From contig DNGE01000090.1 of NCBI GenBank assembly GCA_003486705.1, forward strand, positions 26,427-48,796: a DNA stretch of 22,370 nucleotides, written 5' to 3'. Below the pieces are notes generated by a model that saw only the letters and a program-made list of their open reading frames with translations, was not told the DNA's origin and searched no databases. The DNA is from Bacillota bacterium. Lineage in GTDB: Bacteria; Bacillota_I; Bacilli_A; MOL361; Turicibacteraceae. The first letter of the stretch is position 1. Each line of letters opens with the position of its first letter. Positions 7,518-14,600 of the stretch are shown in pieces. A program made the translations under genes and the position numbers.

Positions 7518-8291
7518 CTATGAAATAGTTTTACCAATATTTATGATTAACTTTCCACTTTTAGTTGTCGCTTTTTGTGACAAGAGTTTATATCGTCCAT
7601 ATTTTCTGATTGATAGTGTATCTCCAATGACACATTGGCGCGAATGATTTTGTTCAAGCTTAAAGTTAAGTTGAACCGCTCCGCTCGAAATTAATTCACT
7701 AACGTCTTGTCTTGATTTTTTTGTAATGCCTGCAACCACAACATCTAATCGCATAGATGCTAATATTATTTCAGAAAAATCATAATTTTCTATCCGCTTA
7801 ATATGCTCTATAGATTCTTCTATTAACGTAATGTCATGTCTACCGACCTTATTAAAATGCAATTTAAAAAACGCTGCATATTCCTCACAAATTGCAATGA
7901 AAATATCTGTATCATCCTGTTTGATAATATCTCCAATGAGTGAACGATCAACTTTTAGGGCAGTTAAAGAGCCTAATATATCTCGATGTTCTAGGTTGAC
8001 ATATCGAGCAGGATAGATGACTTTTATCCCCGTAACGATATCTCCCTTTGTGGTGTGAAAGGCGTTTTCATGTGAAATAATAGCACGTTTACGTTCTGCA
8101 CCAATAAATCCACCATCAAATTTTACATTCACTTCTGTGTACTGATTACACACTGTCTGCAAAATAACTTGTTCTCGAGGTGTTAGAAATTTAGTAACCT
8201 TTACAACTTGCGAATAATAAACTAGTTCTACCCACTCGATTGCTTTAGTAACAAAATCACGTTCATGCCTTTCAAAATGCTCAAACATCAT
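7518..8291 (-). CDS. ylmH: S4-domain RNA-binding protein YlmH (RqcP-type)
   Basis: A 257-residue protein of the YlmH family. In B. subtilis the family member (RqcP) binds the 50S subunit and helps C-terminal alanine tailing of stalled chains during ribosome quality control. The family-specific HRDILGSLTALKVDRSLIGD block is at about 102-121. The C-terminal S4 RNA-binding domain runs from about 178 to 240, opening with ASMRLDVVVAGITKKSR. Start is ATG-ATG at 8291/8288, with a modest AGGATAAG site, one base after ylmG ends; translational coupling is likely. The order ylmE-sepF-ylmG-ylmH-divIVA is the same as in B. subtilis. Confidence 0.93.
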   Translation of the reverse strand: MMFEHFERHERDFVTKAIEWVELVYYSQVVKVTKFLTPREQVILQTVCNQYTEVNVKFDGGFIGAERKRAIISHENAFHTTKGDIVTGIKVIYPARYVNLEHRDILGSLTALKVDRSLIGDIIKQDDTDIFIAICEEYAAFFKLHFNKVGRHDITLIEESIEHIKRIENYDFSEIILASMRLDVVVAGITKKSRQDVSELISSGAVQLNFKLEQNHSRQCVIGDTLSIRKYGRYKLLSQKATTKSGKLIINIGKTIS

Positions 8292-8292
8292 C

Positions 8293-8544
8293 TTATCCTA
8301 CTAAACGAGCTAAACCAACCATTGCAAATTGTAGCACCATATAAGCAAAAATCGAAGAAAAGTCAATCATACCAATTGGTGGAAGTACTTTTCTAAAAAT
8401 TGATAAATACGGTTCGACGAAGTTGCTTAAGATGCGTCCAAGCTGTGTTGATCGACTTTCAGGTACCCAACTCATTAATACATAAATTAAGATTAAAAAT
8501 GAGTAAATATTTAATACCTGATAAAAAATATAAATTAAATTCAT
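8293..8544 (-). CDS. ylmG: YggT/YlmG family membrane protein
   Basis: A small integral membrane protein of 83 residues with two hydrophobic segments (about 3-27 and 62-80). A conserved amphipathic stretch lies between them, with the family motif VLMSWVPESRS and EPYLSIFRKVLPPIGMIDFSS. YggT proteins lie beside sepF in many Gram-positive bacteria and are thought to assist division or membrane organisation; the molecular role is not settled. ATG 8544 has GAGGAG upstream that overlaps the end of sepF, so the two are probably coupled. Confidence 0.93.
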   Translation of the reverse strand: MNLIYIFYQVLNIYSFLILIYVLMSWVPESRSTQLGRILSNFVEPYLSIFRKVLPPIGMIDFSSIFAYMVLQFAMVGLARLVG

Positions 8545-8550
8545 ATCATT

Positions 8551-9057
8551 TTACTCCTCAATATCTAATTGTAGTTCTTGAAGTGTTACTTCACCTTCTG
8601 TTTCTACAGTTCTTGGTGTACATAAGAATAAATTCATTCCTACGCGTTGAATATCTCCATCAATGGCATAAATTGTTCCGCTTAAGAAGTCAACCACTCG
8701 TTTAGCAATCGGTTTTTCTAAACGTTGTAAGTTAATAAACACTGGATAATTTTGTTTTAAACAATCTGCAATATCTTGTGCATCAGAGTATTCATTTGGT
8801 TCTCTGATAATGACCTTGTTTAAGTTGCTATCAAATTTCATTTTTGTTGCTTCATTTTTTATTGCCATAACATTACTCTTCCCCTTATTGCTAGAATTAT
8901 TAATTGGATTAATTGCCGTTAAAACTGGCTTTGCAGCTGGTTTTGTTTCAATTAATTCATCTTCGAACTCTTCTTCTACTTCTTCATACTCTTCGAATTC
9001 TGTTTCATATTCATCTTCTAACCCAATAATTGTTTTAAATTTATCTTTGAAACTCAT
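8551..9057 (-). CDS. sepF: Cell division protein SepF
   Basis: SepF anchors FtsZ to the membrane and forms rings that shape the septum. The 168-residue protein shows the standard layout: an N-terminal amphipathic helix for membrane binding (MSFKDKFKTIIG); a long, very acidic and disordered linker (about 14-75, with runs such as EEYEEVEEEFEDE); and a C-terminal globular domain (about 79-150) containing VIIREPNEYSDAQDIAD, the FINLQRLEKPIAKRVVDFLSG helix, and GDIQRVG. ATG 9057 has a near-perfect TAGGAGGAGA site. It is followed after 6 bases by ylmG and preceded by ylmE. Confidence 0.96.
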   Translation of the reverse strand: MSFKDKFKTIIGLEDEYETEFEEYEEVEEEFEDELIETKPAAKPVLTAINPINNSSNKGKSNVMAIKNEATKMKFDSNLNKVIIREPNEYSDAQDIADCLKQNYPVFINLQRLEKPIAKRVVDFLSGTIYAIDGDIQRVGMNLFLCTPRTVETEGEVTLQELQLDIEE

Positions 9058-9103
9058 CTTTATCTCCTCCTAATAATTAACTGTTCCAAGTGTATTTCTT
9101 TTA

Positions 9104-9757
9104 TTATTGAAACAATACAGATCCAAGTCTAATGTAAGTTGCCCCTTCTTCAATAGCAATGTTATAGTCATTACTCATCCCCATTGAAAGTTCTGTACAA
9201 GGCGCATAGGAAATTTCTTCTGCCTGTATTTGTTCTTGTAACTCCCTCAGTCTACTAAAACATGAACGAACCAGTTGTTGATCTTCCGTATTTGGCGCCA
9301 TTGTCATCAGTCCAATGACATTAATTTTATCATATTGTTTTAGTTGTTTAATAAAGGGTTGGAGTTCATCAGGATGGATACCGTGTTTACTCTCTTCACC
9401 ACTTACATTTACTTGAATAAAACAATCGAGTCTATCTTGGCGATGTTTATTAATCTCTTTTGCCAATGATAAACGATCCAATGAATGCAAACATTCAATT
9501 TCATTAATGACATCTCTTACTTTACGACTTTGTAGCGTTCCAATCAAATGCCATTTGACTAGACGTTTCATCTTTTGTTTTTTTTCTAGTAAACTTTCCG
9601 CGCGATTCTCACCCATGATGTGAATTCCATTATCAACAAGTTCTTCAACTATTTCCTGATTCACATACTTTGTTGCTGCAACAATATGAACCCGTTGCTT
9701 TGGGTGAAGGGCTTCGATTTGTTGGTTTACTTGCATAACATTGTTTTTTATATTCAT
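9104..9757 (-). CDS. ylmE: PLP homeostasis protein, YggS/YlmE family
   Basis: A 217-residue single-domain TIM-barrel protein that binds pyridoxal 5'-phosphate and keeps free PLP and amino-acid pools balanced; it has no known enzyme reaction. The PLP lysine is Lys30 in VAATKYV. Other family blocks are GENRAES, WHLIGTLQSRKV, VNVSGEESKHG, GLMTMAP and the phosphate-binding SMGMSNDY ... GATYIRLGS at the C-terminus. ATG 9757 has AAAGGGTG upstream. It opens the operon that continues with sepF, ylmG, ylmH and divIVA. The B. subtilis neighbour ylmD is missing. Confidence 0.94.
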   Translation of the reverse strand: MNIKNNVMQVNQQIEALHPKQRVHIVAATKYVNQEIVEELVDNGIHIMGENRAESLLEKKQKMKRLVKWHLIGTLQSRKVRDVINEIECLHSLDRLSLAKEINKHRQDRLDCFIQVNVSGEESKHGIHPDELQPFIKQLKQYDKINVIGLMTMAPNTEDQQLVRSCFSRLRELQEQIQAEEISYAPCTELSMGMSNDYNIAIEEGATYIRLGSVLFQ

Positions 9758-9804
9758 TTTCTTACACCCTTTTAACCAGATCCATCATTCTAGTGATATT
9801 ATAA

Positions 9805-9833
9805 ATTATACCATAATTAATATTCTATGGAAA
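9805..9833 (-). promoter_or_regulatory. Candidate sigma-A promoter for the ylmE-sepF-ylmG-ylmH-divIVA operon
   Basis: Minus strand TTTCCA, a 17-base spacer, TATAAT preceded by TGG (extended -10). It lies 48 bases above the ylmE start and downstream of the ylmC terminator, so the division operon has its own transcript. A second TATAAT overlaps at 9798-9803. Confidence 0.68.
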
Positions 9834-9948
9834 TTTTTTTTGTTAATTCAAATCATAAATGGTATGTTTTTTCAAGTTATTCTTAGCTTATTTAGCGCTG
9901 CCTATTTCATCATATTTATCTAATATGTATACGACCTCACACAGACAT

Positions 9949-9997
9949 AAAAAAAGTGGGTCTTTTCAAGATACGTTGTTCTTAATAAGACCCACTT
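9949..9997 (-). terminator. Rho-independent terminator of ylmC
   Basis: A long hairpin 12 bases after the ylmC stop. AAGTGGGTCTT pairs perfectly with AAGACCCACTT, with further pairing inside (TTAAGA with TCTTGA), and seven T residues follow on the minus strand. Confidence 0.92.
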
Positions 9998-10008
9998 ATT
10001 TAATTTTC

Positions 10009-10278
10009 TTAATAACCCGATGTTATTCTTTCCGCAACATTTACAATAATTACATCTTCTCCAATTTTTAAAATTTGGTTCCAAGGTACAATAACAGCCC
10101 CTTCATCCTTTGCAAAAAATGAAGCAAAACGCATTGAAGATTGAACCGTGATTGCAAGTATTTGCCCTGAACTTGTATCAATTTTCAAACTTGAAACAAA
10201 CCCTATTCGTTCCCCTGTTACAACATTAATAACGTCCTTTTCTTCAATGTCAGTTAAAGTCATAATTGAATCTTTCAT
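10009..10278 (-). CDS. ylmC: YlmC/YmxH family PRC-barrel protein
   Basis: An 89-residue PRC-barrel protein of the YlmC/YmxH family, which is found mainly in spore formers and annotated as sporulation-related; its biochemical role is unknown. The barrel covers most of the chain: DIEEKDVINVVTGERIGFVS, then IDTSSGQILAITVQ and VPWNQILKIGEDVIIVN. ATG 10278 has AAGGAGGGG upstream. It stands alone between two terminators. The same gene follows sigG in B. subtilis (with ylmA between). A sigma-E-like promoter lies upstream, which would fit mother-cell expression. Confidence 0.85.
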   Translation of the reverse strand: MKDSIMTLTDIEEKDVINVVTGERIGFVSSLKIDTSSGQILAITVQSSMRFASFFAKDEGAVIVPWNQILKIGEDVIIVNVAERITSGY

Positions 10279-10311
10279 TTTCCATTCCCCTCCTTAACCC
10301 GTTTTGTTTAT

Positions 10312-10340
10312 ATAATATGTGTGAAATAGAGGAAATATGA
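10312..10340 (-). promoter_or_regulatory. Candidate sigma-E promoter for ylmC
   Basis: Minus strand TCATATT (a full match to the sigma-E -35 KMATATT), a 14-base spacer, then CATATTAT (six of eight to CATACANT). It is 34 bases above the ylmC ATG. The region is AT-rich and the -10 is imperfect. Confidence 0.42.
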
Positions 10341-10522
10341 AATAACCTGTTCATTGTTTGATATGTCATGTAAATTTCTAAACGGCTATCTTCTTCCATA
10401 AAGTATTGCATTTAGTTAGTCTTAAAATCAATAACGATTAGATTATAATGTGTTAAGCCTTTGAACTCACTTTGTCTTAACCATATCTCAGTTAAGTGTT
10501 ATTGCAGTAAAACTATTGGAAT

Positions 10523-10550
10523 AAAAAAAACTCGCATTAGCGAGTTTTTT
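10523..10550 (-). terminator. Rho-independent terminator of sigG (bidirectional)
   Basis: CTCGC/GCGAG with flanking A/T pairs around a TAAT loop, 9 bases after the sigG stop. The minus strand has eight T residues after the stem; the plus strand has six. Confidence 0.9.
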
Positions 10551-10559
10551 ATTAGAAAA

Positions 10560-11339
10560 TTAACTTTTCATCATTTCTTCCATGAGTTGTAAAGCATTTT
10601 TTTCTAATCGAGAAACTTGTGCTTGAGAAATTCCAATTTCAGCTGCAATTTCCATTTGCGTTTTTCCCATAAAATATCTGTCATGAATTATACGTTTTTC
10701 ACGTTTTCCTAGTCTGTTAAATCCTTCTTCTAGCATTAACTTAATACTCCATTTTTCATCCGTAATACTATCATCACGAATTTGATCTATTAAGTGAATG
10801 GTATCACCACCATCATTATAGATAGGAGCAAAGATTGAGACAGGATCTGATATGGCTTCGACTGATAATACCACATCGATAGGTTCACAGCCAATGATAG
10901 CTGCTATTTCTTCATTTGTTGGATCACGTTGAAGTTCAACAGATAATTGATCTTTTACTTGTAAAACTTTATAAGCAGTGTCTCTTAATGAGCGTGAAAC
11001 ACGTAAGGAGTTGTTATCACGTAAGTAACGTCTAATTTCACCAATAATCATAGGTACAGCGTAAGTTGAGAATTTTACTTCGTGTGATAAATCGAAATGA
11101 TCAATCGCTTTCATCAATCCTAGGCATCCAACTTGAAATAAGTCATCTAAGTTTTCACCGCGATGATTAAACTTTTTAATAATACTAAGCACAAGTCTTA
11201 GATTACCTTTTATTAATTTTTCTCTGGCTTCTCTTTGACCAGATTGAAAATCTTTAAATAACTGGGTCATTTCAACGTTCGAAAGTACTTCTAACTTTGC
11301 TGTATCTACTCCCACAATATCGACTTTATGTTTTGACAT
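10560..11339 (-). CDS. sigG: RNA polymerase sporulation sigma factor SigG (forespore)
   Basis: The late forespore sigma factor, which drives spore coat-independent protection and germination genes. I place the start at ATG 11339 (259 residues): GGAGGG lies 5 bases upstream, and MSKHKVDIVGVDTAKLEVL aligns with B. subtilis SigG. Sigma regions are complete: 2.1-2.4 (GNLRLVLSII, DDLFQVGCLGLMKAI, KFSTYAVPMIIGEIRRYLRD), 3, and the region 4 helix-turn-helix (TQMEIAAEIGISQAQVSRLE). No pro-sequence is present. The gene follows sigE by 103 bases, and a hairpin covers its ribosome binding site. The residue matching B. subtilis Asn45, reported to set recognition by CsfB, is Lys44 here. Confidence 0.96.
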   Translation of the reverse strand: MSKHKVDIVGVDTAKLEVLSNVEMTQLFKDFQSGQREAREKLIKGNLRLVLSIIKKFNHRGENLDDLFQVGCLGLMKAIDHFDLSHEVKFSTYAVPMIIGEIRRYLRDNNSLRVSRSLRDTAYKVLQVKDQLSVELQRDPTNEEIAAIIGCEPIDVVLSVEAISDPVSIFAPIYNDGGDTIHLIDQIRDDSITDEKWSIKLMLEEGFNRLGKREKRIIHDRYFMGKTQMEIAAEIGISQAQVSRLEKNALQLMEEMMKS

Positions 11340-11343
11340 AATG

Positions 11344-11397
11344 ACCCTCCATCTTGCTAAGTTGTATCTACTGAAAAGTATGAGCAAGATTAAGGGT
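11344..11397 (-). promoter_or_regulatory. Hairpin that buries the sigG ribosome binding site
   Basis: On the minus strand ACCCTTAATCTTGCT (11397-11383) pairs with AGCAAGATGGAGGGT (11358-11344) across a 24-base loop: 13 Watson-Crick pairs, one G-U and one mismatch. The 3' arm contains the whole GGAGGG site for sigG. RNA read through from sigE would carry the hairpin and be poorly translated. RNA started inside the loop would lack the 5' arm and be translated. I recall a comparable stem-loop reported before spoIIIG in B. subtilis. Confidence 0.75.
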
Positions 11398-11442
11398 TAT
11401 CATTCATCACATTGTCATATATTTTGATTATTCTTCGACAAT

Positions 11443-12150
11443 CTATTTAGTTTTCAAAACTTCTTTTCTGATTTTATCAATAATTTTCTTTTCTAAACGC
11501 GAGATATACGATTGAGAAATATCTAATTTTTGAGCGACTTCTTTTTGAGTTAACGGGTCTTCACCACATAATCCAAATCGCATATACATAATTTCTCTCT
11601 CTCTTCGTTTAAGTCGATTTATGGCGTCAAAAACAAGTTGACGTTCGACATCTTCTTCAATATCTTTATATACTTCATTTTCTTCTGTCCCTAAAATATC
11701 TGATAACAATAGTTCATTTCCATCCCAATCGACATTTAACGGTTCATCAAGTGAGACTTCATTACGAATACGATTCGTTTTACGTAAGTGCATTAATATT
11801 TCATTTTCGATACAACGCGAAGCGTATGTAGCTAATTTAATGTTTTTATCCATTTTAAATGTTTGCACACCTTTAATTAACCCTAATGTACCAATACTGA
11901 TTAAATCTTCTAGATTGACACCAGAGCTTTCAAATTTTTTCGCAATATATACGACTAAGCGCAAGTTATGTTCAATTAACGTTTGACGAGCGTGTTCATT
12001 TCCATTCTGAAAATCGGTTAGAATCGTGAATTCATCATCTTTTGACAACGGTTCTGGTAACGTCTCATTTCCACGTATATAGTTAACAAATTTATTTTTC
12101 GTGTAAAACCTTTCAAAAAACTTAATAACCCCTTGAATTAATGTGTACAT
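11443..12150 (-). CDS. sigE: RNA polymerase sporulation sigma factor SigE precursor (mother cell)
   Basis: The early mother-cell sigma factor, made as an inactive membrane-bound precursor. The first 25 or so residues (MYTLIQGVIKFFERFYTKNK) are basic and hydrophobic, matching the pro-sequence removed by SpoIIGA; by comparison with B. subtilis, cleavage should fall near KFVNYIRG. The rest is a full sigma-70 protein: NLRLVVYIAKKFE, DLISIGTLGLIKGV, LATYASRCIENEILM, the SLDEPLNVDWDGNELLLSD block typical of SigE, and the region 4 helix-turn-helix TQKEVAQKLDISQSYISRLE. Length 235 is normal. ATG 12150 has GGGGGAG upstream. It lies 27 bases after spoIIGA. Confidence 0.97.
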   Translation of the reverse strand: MYTLIQGVIKFFERFYTKNKFVNYIRGNETLPEPLSKDDEFTILTDFQNGNEHARQTLIEHNLRLVVYIAKKFESSGVNLEDLISIGTLGLIKGVQTFKMDKNIKLATYASRCIENEILMHLRKTNRIRNEVSLDEPLNVDWDGNELLLSDILGTEENEVYKDIEEDVERQLVFDAINRLKRREREIMYMRFGLCGEDPLTQKEVAQKLDISQSYISRLEKKIIDKIRKEVLKTK

Positions 12151-12177
12151 ACTTTCTCCCCCAAATTCTTCTTTCTT

Positions 12178-12951
12178 CTAACATCCCATCACAATCTTAG
12201 GCTGCAATAAAAAGTCATACTCTTTAAAGCCTTCATCCACGATTCCGATCATTCCACGTGTCGATACTTTTCCATCAATGATAATGATCGTTGGTTTTAG
12301 TACGAGTAACTTTTGTGTCGACGCGTTTATCACTGAATATTCCGTATACCAATACTCTATCTGTCGCAAGTCAAGATACTCCAAAAGATTATCATTGGTA
12401 ACCAACTGTTTAGGCAACATCATGATTGGCTGCAGTGTTTTAGAATCAACGAGGTGATTTCCTGTGTCAACAAATCCGACGCCCGAAATTTGTTGTTGTC
12501 CAATCATTATCGTCACATCGTGCATAAATTGTGTAATGGTCAATTCCCTTTCCATAAATTTATGATGTAAGATACAACATGTTGTGATGAGTACACTTAA
12601 TCCAAACAAGATAATAACGTACGTAATGATCCCTACATCAAATTTAACAAAATGCGATATGGTATAGATTCCCCCACTGATAATCATACTTAAGCAATAA
12701 AAATAAAGGATTCGTTTAACTAATTGTTTAAGATTTTGATATTTAAAGGTTATCCATATCACTAAAACTGGCACAAAACTTAATAGAACCGGCATATCTA
12801 CCACATATAAAACAAGACTAATACATTGACTTACTACTAGGCCAGCTATTAATCTTTTACTTATAAAAGTTTCTTCTGTTAATAAAGCAACCCCAGTGAG
12901 GATTAAATAGTCATATAATAAGTTTTGTATAATAAACAGGTCAAGATACAA
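12178..12951 (-). CDS. spoIIGA: Sporulation sigma-E factor processing peptidase SpoIIGA
   Basis: A membrane-bound aspartic protease that activates pro-SigE at the sporulation septum. The N-terminal half has five hydrophobic segments. The C-terminal half holds the protease domain, with the active-site motif GFVDTGNHLVD (Asp162 counted from the start used here) and a C-terminal LQPKIV segment matching the family's HPKML. I place the start at TTG 12951 (257 residues), because GGAGGG lies 9 bases before it and YLDLFIIQNLL then aligns with the B. subtilis N-terminus MKIYLDVIWLLNF. A GTG at 12975 is possible but has its Shine-Dalgarno sequence touching the codon. The protein is shorter than the about 309 residues of B. 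subtilis; the gap is mostly after the active site. Confidence 0.93.
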   Translation of the reverse strand: MYLDLFIIQNLLYDYLILTGVALLTEETFISKRLIAGLVVSQCISLVLYVVDMPVLLSFVPVLVIWITFKYQNLKQLVKRILYFYCLSMIISGGIYTISHFVKFDVGIITYVIILFGLSVLITTCCILHHKFMERELTITQFMHDVTIMIGQQQISGVGFVDTGNHLVDSKTLQPIMMLPKQLVTNDNLLEYLDLRQIEYWYTEYSVINASTQKLLVLKPTIIIIDGKVSTRGMIGIVDEGFKEYDFLLQPKIVMGC

Positions 12952-12991
12952 TTCATTTTCCCTCCAGCTTTCCACTCCTTTTGTTAGTATT

Positions 12992-13024
12992 ATTTTAGCT
13001 TATAGAATAAGTAAAATCTGTCAT
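12992..13024 (-). promoter_or_regulatory. Possible long-spacer promoter of the spoIIGA-sigE-sigG operon
   Basis: Minus strand ATGACA, a 21-base spacer, TAAAAT. The B. subtilis spoIIG promoter is a sigma-A promoter with an unusually long 22-base spacer activated by Spo0A. Here the spacing is similar, but TATAAG inside the spacer is an alternative -10 and the match could be chance. Confidence 0.33.
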
Positions 13025-13249
13025 TTTTTTGCGGCTAGCGTGTCTAACTTTTTCTTTTTAAGAAAAATAACACATTCTTTGTTCACGAAGCTTCTTTTAT
13101 GCATAAATGAGCCATTTTTCTTCGAATTTTCTGTCAATTTGCACTTCATTCAATAACGTCTCTATTTCCCTAAACTCTAGTTTGTTTATTTTATAAATTT
13201 ATGTCTAAATTTGCTTACCAGAAGCAGTGTTGATTAAATTTTAATGGAT

Positions 13250-13324
13250 GTACTTACACGTAAGGATAGCGACTACTCTCACTGTACCGGTTTGTGTATC
13301 GGGTACAAATGAGCACTTAAGTAC
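13250..13324. other. Unassigned structured element (nested inverted repeats)
   Basis: Outer arms GTACTTA (13250-13256) and TAAGTAC (13318-13324) pair perfectly. Inside, CTCA plus TGTACC (13278-13288) pairs with GGTACA plus TGAG (13302-13313), with small internal loops. CTTAC at 13253-13257 could instead pair with GTAAG at 13260-13264. The layout suggests a folded RNA on either strand. It lacks a T-run, and I could not match it to a riboswitch, sRNA or leader class I know. Confidence 0.4.
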
Positions 13325-13361
13325 CTTCATACTTTCATTGATATTGCATATCATTGGTATT

Positions 13362-13392
13362 AAAAAAACCTTATGCCAAAGGCATAAGGTTT
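13362..13392 (-). terminator. Rho-independent terminator of ftsZ
   Basis: AAACCTTATGCC, loop TTT, GGCATAAGGTTT, then more T residues on the minus strand, 11 bases after the ftsZ stop. It separates ftsAZ from the spoIIG operon. Confidence 0.93.
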
Positions 13393-13403
13393 AAATCACT
13401 CTC

Positions 13404-14573
13404 TTATTTATAACGGTTAATTAACCAGTTAGGAATCATATCTACATTGTCTCCACCAAATGGTTGACGCTTTGGTTGAGCTGGTTGTTGTTGCGTTGGT
13501 TGCTGTTGAGCTGGTTGCTCAGGTTGCTTAATTTCTTGCTCTTGGTTAGGAGATGTAAATGTTTTATTACGGTTGTCTCCAATTAACATCTCAACAGGTT
13601 TCGCTGCAGCATTTGTTTCATCGAATCCAGTTGCGATTACTGTGACAATTAACTCATCTGTTAAATCAGGATTAATTGTTGCACCGTAGATAATGTTAAT
13701 TTCTGTTGTTGATGCATCACGGATTGTACGTAAAGCTTCATCAACTTCGAATAATGCAATATCCGTTCCACCTGAAATATTAATAATCGCATCTGTTGCA
13801 CCATCAATGTCATTTTCAAGTAAAGGTGAAGCAATTGCTTTTTTAGCTGCTTCAGTTGCACGGTTTTCTCCAGTTGCTAAACCGATACCCATGATAGCAG
13901 ACCCTTTATTGTACATAACTGTTTTAACATCAGCAAAGTCTAAGTTGATTAAACCAGGTACGGCAATGATTTCAGAAATCCCTTGCACCCCTTGGCGTAA
14001 TACATTATCCGCTTCACGGAATGCCTCTAACATTGGAGTTGAACGGTCAACAATTTGTAATAAGCGATCATTTGGTACAGAAATTAATGTATCTACATTT
14101 GCTTTTAATTCTCCGATACCTTTCATGGCAAACTCTGTACGACGTTTACCTTCAAATGTAAATGGACGTGTGATAATACCAACTGTTAAAGCACCTGCTT
14201 CTTTAGCCGCTTTTGCAATAACTGGGGCAGCACCAGTTCCAGTTCCACCACCCATACCGCAAGTAATGAACACCATGTCTGCACCTTTTACAATTTCTTT
14301 GATTTCGCTGATTGATTCTTCAGCTGCATTTTTTCCGTAATCAGGATTTCCACCTGCACCTAAACCTCTTGTTAAATCGCGACCGATTTGTAATTTGCGA
14401 TCAGCAATTGCAAGGTTTAATGCTTGAGCATCCGTATTTACTACTACGAATTCTACACCTTGTACATCGTTTTCAATCATTCGGTTAACGGCATTACTTC
14501 CTCCGCCACCTACACCAATAACAATAATTCTTGGCGCATAAGTAAATTCATAGCCTATTCCAAAACCTTCCAT
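13404..14573 (-). CDS. ftsZ: Cell division protein FtsZ
   Basis: The tubulin-like GTPase that forms the Z ring. The 389 residues show an N-terminal GTPase domain with VGGGGSNAVNRM at 21-32, the tubulin signature GGGTGTG at 108-114, and the T7 catalytic loop NLDFAD at 210-215, which completes the GTP site of the neighbouring subunit. A linker rich in Gln and Pro (about 335-370) leads to a conserved C-terminal peptide (DNVDMIPNWLINRYK) that binds FtsA and SepF. ATG 14573 has AGGAGGT upstream. It lies 27 bases after ftsA and is followed by a strong terminator. Confidence 0.99.
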   Translation of the reverse strand: MEGFGIGYEFTYAPRIIVIGVGGGGSNAVNRMIENDVQGVEFVVVNTDAQALNLAIADRKLQIGRDLTRGLGAGGNPDYGKNAAEESISEIKEIVKGADMVFITCGMGGGTGTGAAPVIAKAAKEAGALTVGIITRPFTFEGKRRTEFAMKGIGELKANVDTLISVPNDRLLQIVDRSTPMLEAFREADNVLRQGVQGISEIIAVPGLINLDFADVKTVMYNKGSAIMGIGLATGENRATEAAKKAIASPLLENDIDGATDAIINISGGTDIALFEVDEALRTIRDASTTEINIIYGATINPDLTDELIVTVIATGFDETNAAAKPVEMLIGDNRNKTFTSPNQEQEIKQPEQPAQQQPTQQQPAQPKRQPFGGDNVDMIPNWLINRYK

Positions 14574-14600
14574 CCCTATTACCTCCTAGTACTTTTACTT

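Larger units (their letters stand above)
12952..13403. other. 450-base regulatory gap between ftsZ and spoIIGA
   Basis: No gene is seen on either strand. From high to low coordinates it holds the ftsZ terminator (13362-13392), a short inverted repeat (TGATAT-GCA-ATATCA at 13339-13353), a structured element (13250-13324), a pair of sequences resembling Spo0A boxes (13118-13138), and the possible spoIIG promoter (12992-13024). In B. subtilis this is where the Spo0A-controlled spoIIG promoter lies. Confidence 0.7.

Noticed and set aside
7508..7537. Upstream in-frame ATG as the divIVA start
   Set aside because: It overlaps the end of ylmH and lacks a ribosome binding site; the ATG at 7507 has AGGGGGG at good spacing.
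11359..11442. A sigma-F promoter for sigG in the sigE-sigG gap
   Set aside because: Nothing matches GYATA followed at 15-16 bases by GGNNANANT. CATACTTT at about 11375-11382 is sigma-E-like but has no fitting -35. A forespore promoter may exist with a different consensus.
13050..13068. TTTTTCTT/AAGAAAAA inverted repeat
   Set aside because: Low-complexity A/T sequence with no G-C pairs beyond one; likely chance.
13250..13324. The structured element as a known riboswitch or tRNA
   Set aside because: I compared it by eye with purine, SAM, FMN, glycine, c-di-GMP, c-di-AMP, preQ1, guanidine and T-box cores and with tRNA arms; none of their conserved cores is present.
13693..14340. A 215-codon open frame on the plus strand opposite ftsZ
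   Set aside because: It is wholly antisense to a certain ftsZ and has no family motif; long antisense frames are common opposite Ala/Gly-rich genes in this frame.
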